Source: Rotaria sordida (lineage: Eukaryota; Rotifera; Eurotatoria; Philodinida; Philodinidae). Taken from it: a DNA stretch of 64,000 bases. Where the stretch lies: positions 124,001-188,000 of the forward strand of contig CAJNOL010000132.1 in assembly GCA_905250125.1 (NCBI GenBank), in the 5' to 3' direction. The notes under the pieces were generated by a model that was not told the origin of the DNA, did not search any database, and saw nothing but the letters and a program-made list of their open reading frames with translations. Position numbers and translations under genes: made by a program. This document shows positions 1 through 11,949 of this stretch, piece by piece. Numbering within the stretch: the first letter of the stretch is position 1; each line of letters starts with the position of its first letter.

Positions 1-53
1 ATCTTAATTCAGATAGTTATGAATAATTAGTAAAAAGAATTTTAAAAAAACGA

Positions 54-1501
54 ATGGTTCATTTTTCTCAATCACTTATGCCTGATGTGCCATTAGCAAT
101 GTCATTACCAACAACGTTTACATTTCATCCGAATAATCAACTGGATGATCAATCAAACTTACAACAACAATCACTTCCAACATCATCTCAGTCTCAATTA
201 AATTCATCATCATCAAATCAACAACAACGATCAGCACCAAATGATGATCGAACCTCAAATATAAATCATCAAGCACATACAAATGATTATGAAACTCGTT
301 TACGGTAAAAATGAATTACGAAAAAAAAAGAAACCAACAACAATCCAATAAATAATAATTTCGTTTTCTTTGTGTTTTAGATGTCCTAATTGTGAAACAT
401 GGGTCGTTAATCTAAGTGATCATTTACGTAAAACTCATCGAATAGCATCACCAGTTGATCGAAAACCATTATTACGTATGGCACGTCTTGAAAAACGTCG
501 TATGACTGAATCAGCAAATAATTCATCATCATCATCAACAACTACAACTATGTTAAAAGTACAATCAACATCAACACTTGTTGATAATGGTTTGCCAACA
601 TCACATACAAATACAAATGAAATAGAAAATTTACTTTTTAAACATGAACATGATACAAATACATTATCAAATCAACAATTTTCTGTTACAATACCAGAAA
701 ATATTTTAATTAATCAACAAATGACAAATTCTATTGTACAATATTCATCAACAAATAAACGTCAACGAACTTTAGATGATCATTTAGAACATACATCTAA
801 TGGACCTTTATCACCAAATAAAAAAACTCGAATAGGAATTCTTGATCCAACTAAACTATTACAAACAACACATTCATCATCTAATAAATCAAATAAAAAA
901 AATCGAAATAAACCACAAACACAACCATCCCTACAACAACAACCACAAACTATTATAAAAACAGCAGCATCGGGTATTTTTCCTCAGCAACAACTTCCAC
1001 AAACTGTTACTATACAAAATATCGATGAAAGCTCAGATGATGTAAGTGTATAAAATTTTCCTTATAATTTTCTCTTTGGAAACAAAATCGGATCTTCCGA
1101 TGTAATAGCATTGCTTTTAGAAAAAGACAAAGTAATTTAATCCTACATAAGGCTATATATGATATGCTTCAATAACGTTTATAGTCTTTATGCCAATTCC
1201 TAAAAGTGAAAAATCATGAAAACTAAATGAAGTCTTGAGGATTAACTTAGCAAAACAAAAAAAAATATTCCTTATTTCTTTTTTTTAAAATTAAATCCAT
1301 GATAATATTAAATAATAAAATATATTTATTGATGTTTAGCTTTCAAAAGTATTACAAATGATGGGCAATGAAATGAATTTTCTTAATCAACATTTACAAA
1401 CAACATCTATTTTATTACAAAAACAACTTGATTTAGCACGTGATAGTTTACATGCATGTTCTGTTCAGTTTGCTCGTAATGATTTTGATTTTTTATCATA
1501 G
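54..1501 (+). CDS. C2H2-type zinc-finger protein with a C-terminal helical segment, 3 exons
   Basis: Exons 54..304, 381..1041 and 1340..1501 join in phase (gt at 305 and 1042, ag before 381 and 1340) to give 357 residues. The first Met is preceded in frame by a stop at 24-26. The N-terminus is rich in Gln, Ser and Asn. One finger spans the first junction: CPNC at residues 85-88, then DHLRKTH with His98 and His103 (C-x2-C-x9-H-x4-H). The middle is low complexity with basic patches that could be nuclear-localisation signals. The last exon encodes a hydrophobic-heptad helix that may form a coiled coil. A nuclear nucleic-acid-binding or regulatory role is inferred from the finger alone; I do not recognise the orthologue. 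Exons upstream of the window edge, including a 5' UTR, cannot be excluded. Confidence 0.75.
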
Positions 1502-4500
1502 AATTACAATTTATTATTTTGATTTTCTTTTATCTAGATTTAAAGAGAATGATTCAACAACAAATATGATTCATAATAAATTCATTTCTTTTTTATTTAG
1601 AAAAAAAGAGTCATTGTTTGCACATTATATGTATCATTAAATTTTGTTTCTTTATTTTGTTTATGATATTAAAAAAAACCTAAAAGAAAAAAATGTCTTT
1701 GTAACTATCTGTTCATCCGTTTAGTTTTTTTTTTTTTTTTTTTTTATATACATATACATATAAGTTTAAGTGTAATTAAATTACAGATTATGAAAAAAAA
1801 ACAACAAGAAAATATTAACAGATTAGTTTTTCTTTTTCTTTTCTTTTTTTTCGTTCGATTTTTCTTTGTTCAACTTTTGTTTGTTTTTTTTCCGGTATTG
1901 TTCGTTTACGATAGACAAACTACGGCCGTCTTTGTTATTTTTACTTAGTTCTTTATTCTTCGTTTTTTTTTGTTTAACTGTGTGTATTACAGCCGTTGTT
2001 TATTGATATATACATATATATATATATACGTCTAAACATAAATAAATTTGTTTAGCTTGGAAAGAAATGAATCATGAAAAGAAGAAATGTAAGAAAATCC
2101 AGATGCTCATTTTTTTTAGAGAATAGTTAAAATAGAAACTGATTTGTCGCCTTTGCCAGCATAGCAATCTTCTTTGGTTCCTATGGGTACTAGTTTTCCA
2201 TTAAAAATAATATGATGTGGCTGATGTTTTTTGTCATTGTCGAAGAAACAAAACTCTATTATTTAGATATTGAAATATTTCAATGTCAGATTGGACTTTA
2301 TCGATTCTTTTATGATTAAGAAATAATAAGTAAATAAAAGAAACATACAAGTCAAACAGATATGTTATCGTCTATAAACTGTGACGAAAAATACAGTAAA
2401 TATGGTTGACACACACACTAAGAGATAGATGTAATTAGAAAGCTGAAAACGAAGTACAAATATGAGTTGAAATACTCAAGCTTTATGTGTTAACCGTTTT
2501 CATAATCTAGAATACAAAGATTTATCAAGTTTCGAATTAGAAACCAACTGGTCGATTCACTCTATAGTTTTCAATGTTGTTATGATTACTGAGTTTTTTC
2601 GTAAGGTGAAAATTTGACGTGCTTTGCATGAATATGTAAGTAACTAATGTCACGACCTCTTCTGTTCATCCTATGAGTTCTCAAAAAAACAAGGAAAGAA
2701 ATTTAACAAAATTAATCAAGAATTATTTAAATTAGATCTGTACTCGGTATTGTTATGTATGTACAATAAATAATAATTACAACATTTTTTGTGATGAATT
2801 AATAATACATTTCAATACAAATGATTAAAGTTTAACAGAACTTGTAATTAATTAAATTAAATCATTATCATACGTACATATATGAAATTGTTTCATCTGA
2901 TTTATTATCTAATGTACTTTACATTATCTTTTATTGAATCCATATGATACCCTTTATTCATAGAGATATGTAATACATAGAAAGCTAGTAACACCTACTC
3001 AATATAATAACACAGTTATGATAGATGATCAAAATGGATCTTCATAGGATTTCTATCTTCTAAATTCTATTCATCTTGTTCGATTATCGTAAATGAAAAA
3101 TTGTTTAATAGACTGTGTAATGTTGAAAAGTCTGTAAGGTCTTCTAAAAAAAGAGTCAATTTTCATCAGCAATGTCGAAATTAAGATAGATGCATGAGAG
3201 AATAACTTGATGTCTGATCTTTCATAAATGACATGATTTTTTCACTCAGCACCTCCTTTTATGTGAAAAACAAGTGATGATTTCTATCATCACTTGCTTG
3301 AAAAATATCTTTGCGTTGTTTTTCTCAGTTTATGCTCTTTTGCCCATGCATGCCAGACTTCTCGAAGGATCTTCATTGTAGTCAATTGCTTTCTTTTTCT
3401 GTTTGAAAGAACATGTCAAGATACAGGGCATGACACAGTAACTTTTTGGAATTAACCTTCCTTACTATTATGTCGAAGAGTACTTTTACATTTAGAGCGC
3501 CATTTTTTGAGAGCCGTGTGAGACATTAAACTTTTTGTCTCTTAAAAAGTAAGAATTAAATAAAAGGCTTTGTCATGCTCTGCATCTAGACGTGCTCTTT
3601 TAAAGAAAAAACGAACATTAGTATATCAAATGAAGATCTGCAGCGATTTTTGAGTTGCTAAATGACTGATTTTTTTTTACCCTTATTTACTGAATATCTT
3701 GCAGAAACGTCATGATATAACACTGAACCTTTTACCGTAGCCTCTCCATTACAATCCCAATATATCTTGAAAATTTCATGCGATTTGATTATATCTGGTA
3801 TAAGAACTGATTTTTTGAGTGACAGAGGCCTTAAGACACGACAGAAATCTCTGCACATTTTTATTTCATTTATGATATATTATGCCATGTGACAAAGAAT
3901 GAAGGTAATCTAAATAACAAGTATAAACTCACACTTAATCAAATACAATCTCAATTTTGAAGTTATACTATTGAAAACGAGTATAAACCGTCATCAAGAC
4001 TGAACAAATACTACGTACTTCTATTCCTACTAAGATAAAAATTATTTTAATACTTAATGAAATATACCATCTTATTAAAATAATTTTCATATTAAAACAA
4101 ATTGAAATGACCTAGTAACTATTGTATTGTCTTATAACAAGATTTTAAAAAAATCAAAATCATTTTAACTTCTACTTAGAATCTATTCTCTTTCAATGCT
4201 ATTGTGAATAAAGTTAATACAGTTTATATCATACAGTCTTAAATATGTATTCGTTCTAGTAAAGATTTGATACAATTAAATGTTTATTAACATACATGTA
4301 CCATAATTCGTCAAATCAAATATATGTATTCAATACTTATGTTTGTTTTTAATTTTTATGTTCGTTTATTTTTCTTAGAAAGATTCTTATTAGATCCGAA
4401 AAATAACATATTTTATTGATAATATATATTCATTATTGCATATTGATCATTATTATCATGAAGAAAATTTCATTGCATATAGTATTGAGAAAGTTTTATT

Positions 4501-4656
4501 TTATTACACTCAAAAATCAATCGATTATTTTTAAAATTTATTAAAATAGAAAAAAATCTAGTCATTTCGTCGCTGAGATGATAATAAGAAAAAAAAATAT
4601 CTATACATTCACAGAAAAAAAAAATGTCAATTGTGAAATCAAAACAGTTCTGGTTA
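1502..4656. other. intergenic, no gene seen
   Basis: AT-rich DNA with poly-T runs. All ORFs here are short and lack coding character. A perfect stem-loop (10-bp arms, 6-base loop) lies at 3271-3296. No tRNA or other RNA gene was recognised. Confidence 0.5.
3271..3296. repeat. perfect short hairpin
   Basis: CAAGTGATGA at 3271-3280 is repeated inverted as TCATCACTTG at 3287-3296 around a 6-base loop. It could be chance, or a remnant of a small repeat; no neighbouring gene uses it in an obvious way. Confidence 0.4.
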
Positions 4657-5297
4657 TTATGATGTTGTTTTTGTTTCTGTTGTTGGCACTGCAGCATATT
4701 TTGTTTTAACATAACGAAATAAAACAAATGTAGCAAGAATAGCAAAAAGAATTGATATTAATTCAACGATTAATTGCGTAACATCTTCAATAATAGCATA
4801 ACTGTCCGTTGTGGTTGTAGTCTTGCTCACTGATCCTGCTTGACCTGCATCTGATGCTACATCGCCATCTATTACAACATTTGAAACAGCTGTTGCAGTA
4901 ACTACACGAGTAGGTGCCGTCTTAATAATACGAATAATACCAAAGATAAGTGTTAGAATAAATACACATATGAGCACAGCACCAGATACTAGCATTATCG
5001 TCGTATTATCAAACCTAAATTTAGAACAATTAAATTAAATAAAAAAAAAAAAGAAAGTTTTATAGAGAAAAAAAAATCGATTGTATACCATGTAGCATAA
5101 ATTGCTAAAGCAATTGAAATAAGAATAATGGTGCCGAGAACAATCATTGTTATAGCATATGGATTTGTTGGTCGTCGAATTGTTTGAACAATTCCATGAA
5201 TAATATAACGAAATATTATACTTGATAGAAGAAATCCATAGAAAACAGTTAATAAAATTCTTATACCACGAATTTGCTGTTTTTTGGTGAAAGCCAT
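4657..5297 (-). CDS. four-helix (tetraspan-like) membrane protein, 2 exons
   Basis: Exon 1 is 5297..5089 and exon 2 is 5014..4657 on the minus strand. The 2+1 phase rebuilds a Trp codon across the 74-base intron, giving 188 residues. Four hydrophobic helices are visible: RILLTVFYGFLLSSIIF (about 12-30), ITMIVLGTIILISIALAIYA (about 49-68), SGAVLICVFILTLIFGIIRI (about 80-100) and ELISILFAILATFVLFRY near the C-terminus. Between helices 3 and 4 lies a Thr/Val/Asp-rich loop containing DGDVASDAGQAG. The tail is Lys/Thr rich. A tttacag acceptor just upstream of the ATG suggests an intron in the 5' UTR. The spacing resembles small tetraspan families (MARVEL or claudin-like), but I see no diagnostic motif and assign no function. 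Confidence 0.75.
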
Positions 5298-8039
5298 TGT
5301 TTATCTGTAAAATAAATGATTATTAGTATATTCGTGAGTTTACCTACAAATACGACTGAAGAATAATGATGCATAGTCGAGTCAACATACGTAAAACTCT
5401 CTCTTATTTCGTCGTTTTTTTTATTTTGCATCCATGCATCAATCTCCGTTACTTCTACACATACTCTTTCTTTCTCTTCCTCTGTTTTGATGCATGCAAT
5501 AAAACGATCGAAAATTCTCTTCTTTACCATTTGTAACATACCACCAAATGTTCTTTTTCTTCTCTTTCCATCTTATGTTTGCTTACCTTCTCTCTATGTA
5601 TAAATTGTGACGGATGAAATCAAGAATAGTTATTAATTCTTTTCTAAAACGACGTATATTCATTGATTATCGTTTATGTTTTAGAGAGAAGCAACGAATA
5701 TATATATAAATATATAGACTTTTTTTTATATTCTTACGCTGTTCGTGACAGATACCTATAGCATACAAGATTTTCTTTTATTATCAATAGATGCTAAGAA
5801 AAATGCGAAATGATGAATAGCAATACGAAATAAAAATGCCAAAAGCTATTCTTTATGTGTAATTCATCATTGATGATTATTATAGAACGATCTAAAATAA
5901 ATCACAAAAAAGAATCCATATGCGTTGGAATCATCAGCATAAAAATAAAATGCATTTCGAGAACATTCGAAAGTTAAAAAGAAAACAACTTATACAATTC
6001 TTTAATCTTATTTCTTTTGTTCTTTAAATCAAATGTTAAAATTTATTTTATATAATTTCACCTGTGCTGAAAATTTTATATTAAATCAAAATATTTTCTT
6101 TCATTTATTTGTTTTTATGGAATTTTATTTGTTTAAGATTTTATATAAACTCATTCGAAACAGTGCAAATCTGACTGCCAGTTACAATTATAATCTTTTG
6201 CTTTTTTTTTGAAAAAGAAAAAGACCATTCATACTTTTTATTTAATTAGCAATGTAGGAATAATTTGTATCATATTATATAGCTTTCTCTTGTGCATTTT
6301 AATTTGAATAAATAATATTTGTTTGCATGATTTGTAAAAATAATTTGATACATAGACCAGTGTCTTATTCAGATTTTCTCTCCCGAAGGACGATTAAAAA
6401 ACTGCATGAGTGCGAACTTCGGTTTTTGAGAGGACAGGTAAATATTGCATGATACGAAAATTACAAACTTCGAGAAGGCCATCTCAATCTTTGAAGAAAT
6501 GGTCTTCACGCTGGAAACTGTTATAACTGGAGTGGTTGCGTTGTTTGACATGTTTCCACAAGATATTGTGTTCAAATCTCAGTACTGCCAGCCACGCAAT
6601 GACTCTGGACAAGCCACTAACGGCGATTTGCCTTGGATCATCCGTTCGATAGTATGCTGACTATGTTGTGACACACACTTGTTCTCGTGATTAGTTAATG
6701 TGACTGGGGAGTTTAAGCAATTGAGCACATAAACTCTGCATCAGGTTGGTCTGTTGCCCAGAGCTACAGCTAGTGTTAGTTGTAGAGAAGATATAAGACC
6801 ATTGAATGTGTTGTTAAGCAGCACTCTATACCACAAGGTAGCCAAAAAGATAGGAATATTCTTCCTTTTTCTACTTCCTTCATAGTCAAGCGATAAATCT
6901 TTTTCTGAATCAGAGTTGTCGATATATTGTTAGGAGTAGGAGGGGCTTAAAATTCGGCAGAAAGTACTTTCATCCTCAGAGTGCTAGAAGTGGTGATCAG
7001 GACGAGAGAAGAATGAAACTCGCCATGACTCGGCTCCTCCAACAACAGACGATCTGCCACCAGATCCTTCCTCCTCCAATCATATTCATCTTGCAACGAC
7101 ATTGTCTGCTTATTTTTATTTCATTTTCTACCAGAGAAAGGTAAGTAGTGTTTCAAAATCCAGTTTTCTATCCAAAATTTTTACGAAACTGTAGAAAATT
7201 GCCAAAAAGTCGGACATTTCAGGAGGGAGAGAATCTCTCTTTAATCGAGAATCTTGTTCTAGATACAAATTGAAAATGAAAAATTTTGGCTAATAATCCA
7301 ATGTCTCATCGAGGACTTTGTGCATAAATAATCTATTGTATTGAATTGATCTTAATCATGTTTGTCATATCGATTGATGCACGATTCTATACAAACGCAA
7401 TTATGATATTATGAAAGTTTGAGTAGTTAGTAAAAAACCGCAAACTCACAGGTAGTTATTTGTTCTATAACATAGCGACGAAGAATTTTTTGAAAAATTT
7501 TATTGTGAAGAAAAAACCGCAACAGCAGCTTTTTTTGTTGTTTCCTAAAATACACTCTTATAAGAAAGAAAAATATTATTCGAGTCCTCATATCTTTTAG
7601 ACTTTGTTTAGTGATAAATATGGAGTTTTATTTATCCTGAGTTGCAGATTTGAAGACTCAAAAAAAGAATCAATAATTGATTAACTTCCCGTTTAGTAAA
7701 AACACTATTTTTTTTCTTATTATTTTAGCTCGAAATACCATCCAGTGTCATTTTTGATCCTTCATCTTTGAAATGTTAAAAGTTGTCGAATAGAATAAAG
7801 ATAAATGTTTTCAAATATTATCATATAATCAATATCACTTGACTCAAGTCTAATAATTTGTAATGCTGTTGAAACAGGTTGCGATGAAATTATAAGATTA
7901 AAAATGTAGAATTAAAGTTTCAGATTTTAATTGAATTTGTTTCTTAGGAATTTACTATGTTTGAAACACGTTCTGAATAAGTTCGAATTATTAGTGAAAG
8001 TAAGATGAAAAAAAGAAATGAATATTTCTTATTCTTTAA
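5298..8039. other. intergenic, including a GC-richer patch at about 6.37-7.14 kb
   Basis: Mostly AT-rich with no supported gene. The stretch 6370-7140 has more GC and competing short ORFs on both strands. A frame ending in ...FYQRK at about 7137 is followed by a good donor (gtaagt), so it may hold a stray exon or a decayed element. I could not connect it to any gene. Confidence 0.4.
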
Positions 8040-8585
8040 TATATATGAATTAGTTCTTAAATAAGATGGTTTTAGTGAACATCCATTATATTGTTGTTTA
8101 GTTGCTCAAGATGATTAAATAGAATATTTTTCAATCAATATTATTAAATAATTTTTAACAATATTTAACTTGTCCATCATTGCGTATTGTTGAAATATGT
8201 TTAATATTTATTCAACATGAAAAGGAATATGTTTGCCCCTTCAAGATCTTTATGTACAATCAGATTTTCGAAAAACGAGAAATTGAAAAAGCATTTTGTT
8301 TGCTACAACATATCAAATATAATTAGAACATTTAATTTTAATTTTTTTTTATTTATTTATATTTTTGTGTTATAGATTGCTGTTGATACCAACTGTGCTC
8401 GACTTAATTTTAATGTACTTGATTGGAATACAGATGCTTTAGATTTTTATAAATCACGTGGTGCTATTGATTTAACAGGAGTCGAAGGTTGGCCGTATGT
8501 TACGAGTAACACGTCAAAATATGGAATTAGAATTAAGCAAATAAAAAAAAAAATAATTAATTATGTAGATGAATGTTTTATTTAG
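8040..8585 (+). pseudogene. decayed SSAT/thialysine-type GNAT N-acetyltransferase
   Basis: The last exon, 8376..8585, is open and reads IAVDTNCARLNFNVLDWNTD, followed by ALDFYKSRGAIDLTGVEGW. This matches the C-terminal end of the spermidine/spermine and thialysine N-acetyltransferase family, including the LDWN...FYK.RGA...EGW signature. Upstream pieces in family order are still readable but broken: GFSEHPLYCCLVAQDD at 8068-8115 ends in TAA and has an in-frame stop just before it, and LQDLYVQSDFRKTR at 8239-8280 runs into TGA, with the next helix in another frame. No intact N-terminus was found. The family acetylates polyamines or thialysine with acetyl-CoA; this copy should be dead unless the assembly is wrong. 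The 3' exon is better preserved than the 5' part. Confidence 0.75.
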
Positions 8586-8645
8586 AAAAAAAGAAAGAAA
8601 AGAAACCAGAAGAATTATAAAAATTGATTAGATTTTTTTTTTTCA

Positions 8646-10766
8646 TTAAAGAAATGATGAATTTAATGTAGTTTTCTTTTGATGTAACTGTGATTGAGGA
8701 ATAGGTCGAAAAAAGCCTTGAGTCATTTTACAACGTAATGGTGGTGGTAATCGTTGAGTATCACATATTCGAAGATCATTTGTTGAAACATACATCTTAT
8801 CAGGACAAAGTCCTTCTAATACAGGACGATTTTCTTCATCAACACGTTGCATATGTTTTTGATAATCATAAGAAATATGATCGAATTGATTGAGACTTCT
8901 ATTATTCAACAAACATATAATGAAAAGATATTCATGAAGACACGAAAAAAAAAATTTCTTTACCCTGCTATTTCATTGTTTGATAATTCATAAGGAGTTA
9001 TCCGAATCTCTGGATGGGATCGTTGCATAGGAAATGAATGATGTAATATTGAACCTTGTAAACTAGGATTCAACGATGATGAACTTATAAGTGGTACTAT
9101 AATTATAAAAATAAAAAAAAACGAAAAAAGAAAAACTATCATATTTTGAATATTTTCAAGAATAAGAATTACCCACCAATTGTTTCATTGTTTTGTTTTG
9201 ATAAACTTTTACTGCCAATCTTTAATGTTTCTTCCAATTGTCTTTTCTTATGTTGACATTTATGAATTATAGATATGTCATTGGTATTACAATGACGTTT
9301 GTTTGTTCTATGTCTATGATTACCTTTCGATTCTGCTGTACCCATAATAATGTCTTTACTAATATGAATGGATTCTTTGACAATACTTGAATATTCTCTA
9401 CGATTCTCTTCCCATTCTCATGCATACAGTTAGTGTACATGTTGGAATGTCTAACTGATATCTTGATAAAGTAGACAAAAAAAGATATTTTTTTTTATCT
9501 GTTAATGATTGATAAAATTTCTTTGTTTTTGCTTAAAATTAAAAACGTTGATAGAGGCATAAAAAGACGCACATAACAAAAAAAAAAAGAAAGAAAACAA
9601 CAGTAGATTGAGAGTAGGCACCACTAGAAACAAAAATATATCACCGTATGTGCGTAAAAACTAAACTGACTAAGAGGAATAAATATACAAAATAATAATA
9701 AACACAAGAAATATATATATATATATATATATAACTAAATCAGATCAATACATGAGCTATGTATAGAGATTTGTAAATGTTACCAATCGATCGATCTATT
9801 TACAAAAAAAAAATATGATGAAATTATTTTTAAATATTTTATTAGACAGAAAAATACAAACTTTGGAGATCCCACGATGAACAAGTGAATTAATAAAATA
9901 TAAATCTTCTTTTGTATCTTGTAAATCACGTGCATACGATCTCCATTCATCTTCACTTGGCACAGGCCGTTGTCGATCATTTATATTAGTTTGATGTTCA
10001 TCAACAGATGGTAAATCGGCATTGAGAGATGATTCAATTACCTAACAATATTTTTCAAAAATAAAAAGAGTCATCTCTTATCTTGTTACAAATGATAAAT
10101 TTTTCTTTTTATTCTTTATCAAATAAATAGACAAAGAATATTAATAAAAAAAAAATTTTTTAAAAACTTTAAATTAATGTTACTATGATAAATAGAATGT
10201 AACTAACATACTTCTTTAACTAATGGCCGATCAATAAATCGTTGAGCATCAGCAACTGATAATCGACGTGCTTGTAAATTTTCAATTGTTTGTTCAAGTT
10301 CATTAATAACCCATTCGAAACGATTAAGAATTTCTTTTCGTACATTAATTAAATCTCGATATTCATATTGTTGTAATTCAGGCATTGTATTATAATGTTG
10401 TTCATAATGTGTATTTGATTGAGTATATTGTTTAAATAAATGTTGACGAAAACGAATAACAGCCGTTACATATGCTTGTAATGTTTCTAATAATTTCTAA
10501 AACAAAAATATTTTAATTAATTAATTAATTAATTAATTAAAAGAATTTTTGTTTTTACTGAACGAGCATGTCGAATACGAGGATCGGTTTGAACACCTTT
10601 CTCATCAGAATGAAAAGTCGTCTGAAAGATTTAACGAAATAAAGAAAAATCTTTTTATTCAAACGAATGTTTTTCTTACCATTTCGTAAATGTTATTACT
10701 TGTATCTAAAGTTGTTGTTGTCGTTGTCGCATCGCGATTATCTACAAGAGATAAATGACTAGTCAT
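8646..10766 (-). CDS. unknown helical, partly coiled-coil protein, about 7 exons
   Basis: The start ATG at 10766 has an in-frame stop at 10778-10776. Exons read on the minus strand: 10766..10680, 10621..10559, 10496..10212, 10041..9862, about 9405..9177, 9096..8964 and 8898..8646. The first four are all phase 0 with clear GT/AG ends; the last three also agree in phase, giving about 409 residues. The acceptor before 9405 lacks a pyrimidine tract, so exon 5 may start elsewhere. An alternative is two genes, the second starting at the Met near 9345 (MGTAESKG). The N-terminus is Thr-rich; the long third exon is strongly helical (KLLETLQAYVTAVIRFRQHL and ENLQARRLSVADAQRFIDRP). The C-terminal part is polar. 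I do not recognise the family. A cytoplasmic scaffold role would be a guess. Confidence 0.6.
10511..10540. repeat. TTAA microsatellite in an intron
   Basis: Tandem TTAA units fill this part of the 62-base intron between exons 2 and 3 of the unknown minus-strand gene. TTAA is also the piggyBac target, but nothing has inserted here. Confidence 0.8.
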
Positions 10767-11949
10767 TTTTTTTCTTTATTTCTTATCTTCATTTCTTTTT
10801 TTTTTCTCTTTTCGATTTTAAGTGAAAAATGTTGATCAATGACATCGTAATACGTAATACGATTTTCTCTTGATGTGTGCGTGTCATAATGCTCACTTTT
10901 TTCTTTGTTTTGCACATAGATTTTTTTTTACTACCTGAAAGCTCATGTATATGTCATGGGCAATAAAGCATCGACTAATGCACAACTCATATATGTAAGT
11001 GCTTACTGGCAAAGTAAAAAAAAAAACAGAGCATGAAATAACAACAAGATTATTGTTGTTCTTTATGATAAAAATATTTGTATCATGACATGATACATGT
11101 TTAAATATAATTATCTAAAAGGTAAACAGGACAGATATAAACAATGAGGAAATCATATTAAACACAAAACAAGAAACGAATTTTTTTTTACTCTTTTGCT
11201 GTACAAATGATATCAATTTTGATCGGACTTAATGATAGATATGTGTATGTAAATAAAACGAAGCCTTTTATCGATAAATTGATGACGAACATATCATGTG
11301 TGTCAGAATTTACATATATGTATATCTTTTTCATTACTCTATGGTTGTCAAACAAATGATTGTGTAATTGTATAAGATGAACTTATAATCAATGAATCAA
11401 ACTTTTCAATCTATTGATCAAAATCGATCGCATACATACATTACTAATAGAACGATGTCTTACTTTATGTGATGGTGCAATTAGACTCGACGTGTTTTGA
11501 CACCTTTGTCTTTCTTATTCTTTTTTTCTTACTTTCTATAGATGAAGTGCTTTAGTTAAAACATAAAAAGAAAAAGAAAAAGAAATGAAAGGAAGGCATT
11601 AGTATTGAGGTTTTTTTTTCCTATTTTTTATAGAGCTTTATTTATTATCAGAACCGAATTGAAGGAAACTTAAAGTTGCCATATTGATAGATATATTCAC
11701 GTTGACAATGTGATGCAGCTCTTACTGTTATCGATATATATCAAATATTAGTACAAGTCAAGGCTATTGTCGTCGATTAAATGACAGAACGTATGAATGA
11801 ATGAATGAATGAGAACAGATGCAAGAAAAAAAATGAATATATATTAAAAAATATAAAAAAAAACACGAGAAGTCAATGTATTAAAATAAAAATTAACCAA
11901 TAGACAAGGATCTTGTTGAGTTATACTCCGATCCACACTTTGATGTTGA
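10767..11949. other. intergenic, no gene seen
   Basis: This lies between two minus-strand genes. It is AT-rich, with a short GAAT tandem near 11,795-11,812. The promoter and 5' UTR of the 10,766 gene must lie here, but I cannot mark a defined element. Confidence 0.4.

Noticed and set aside
6369..6660. Overlapping ORFs in a GC-richer patch
   Set aside because: Opposite-strand shadows of each other with no recognisable domain. Kept only as a compositional note.
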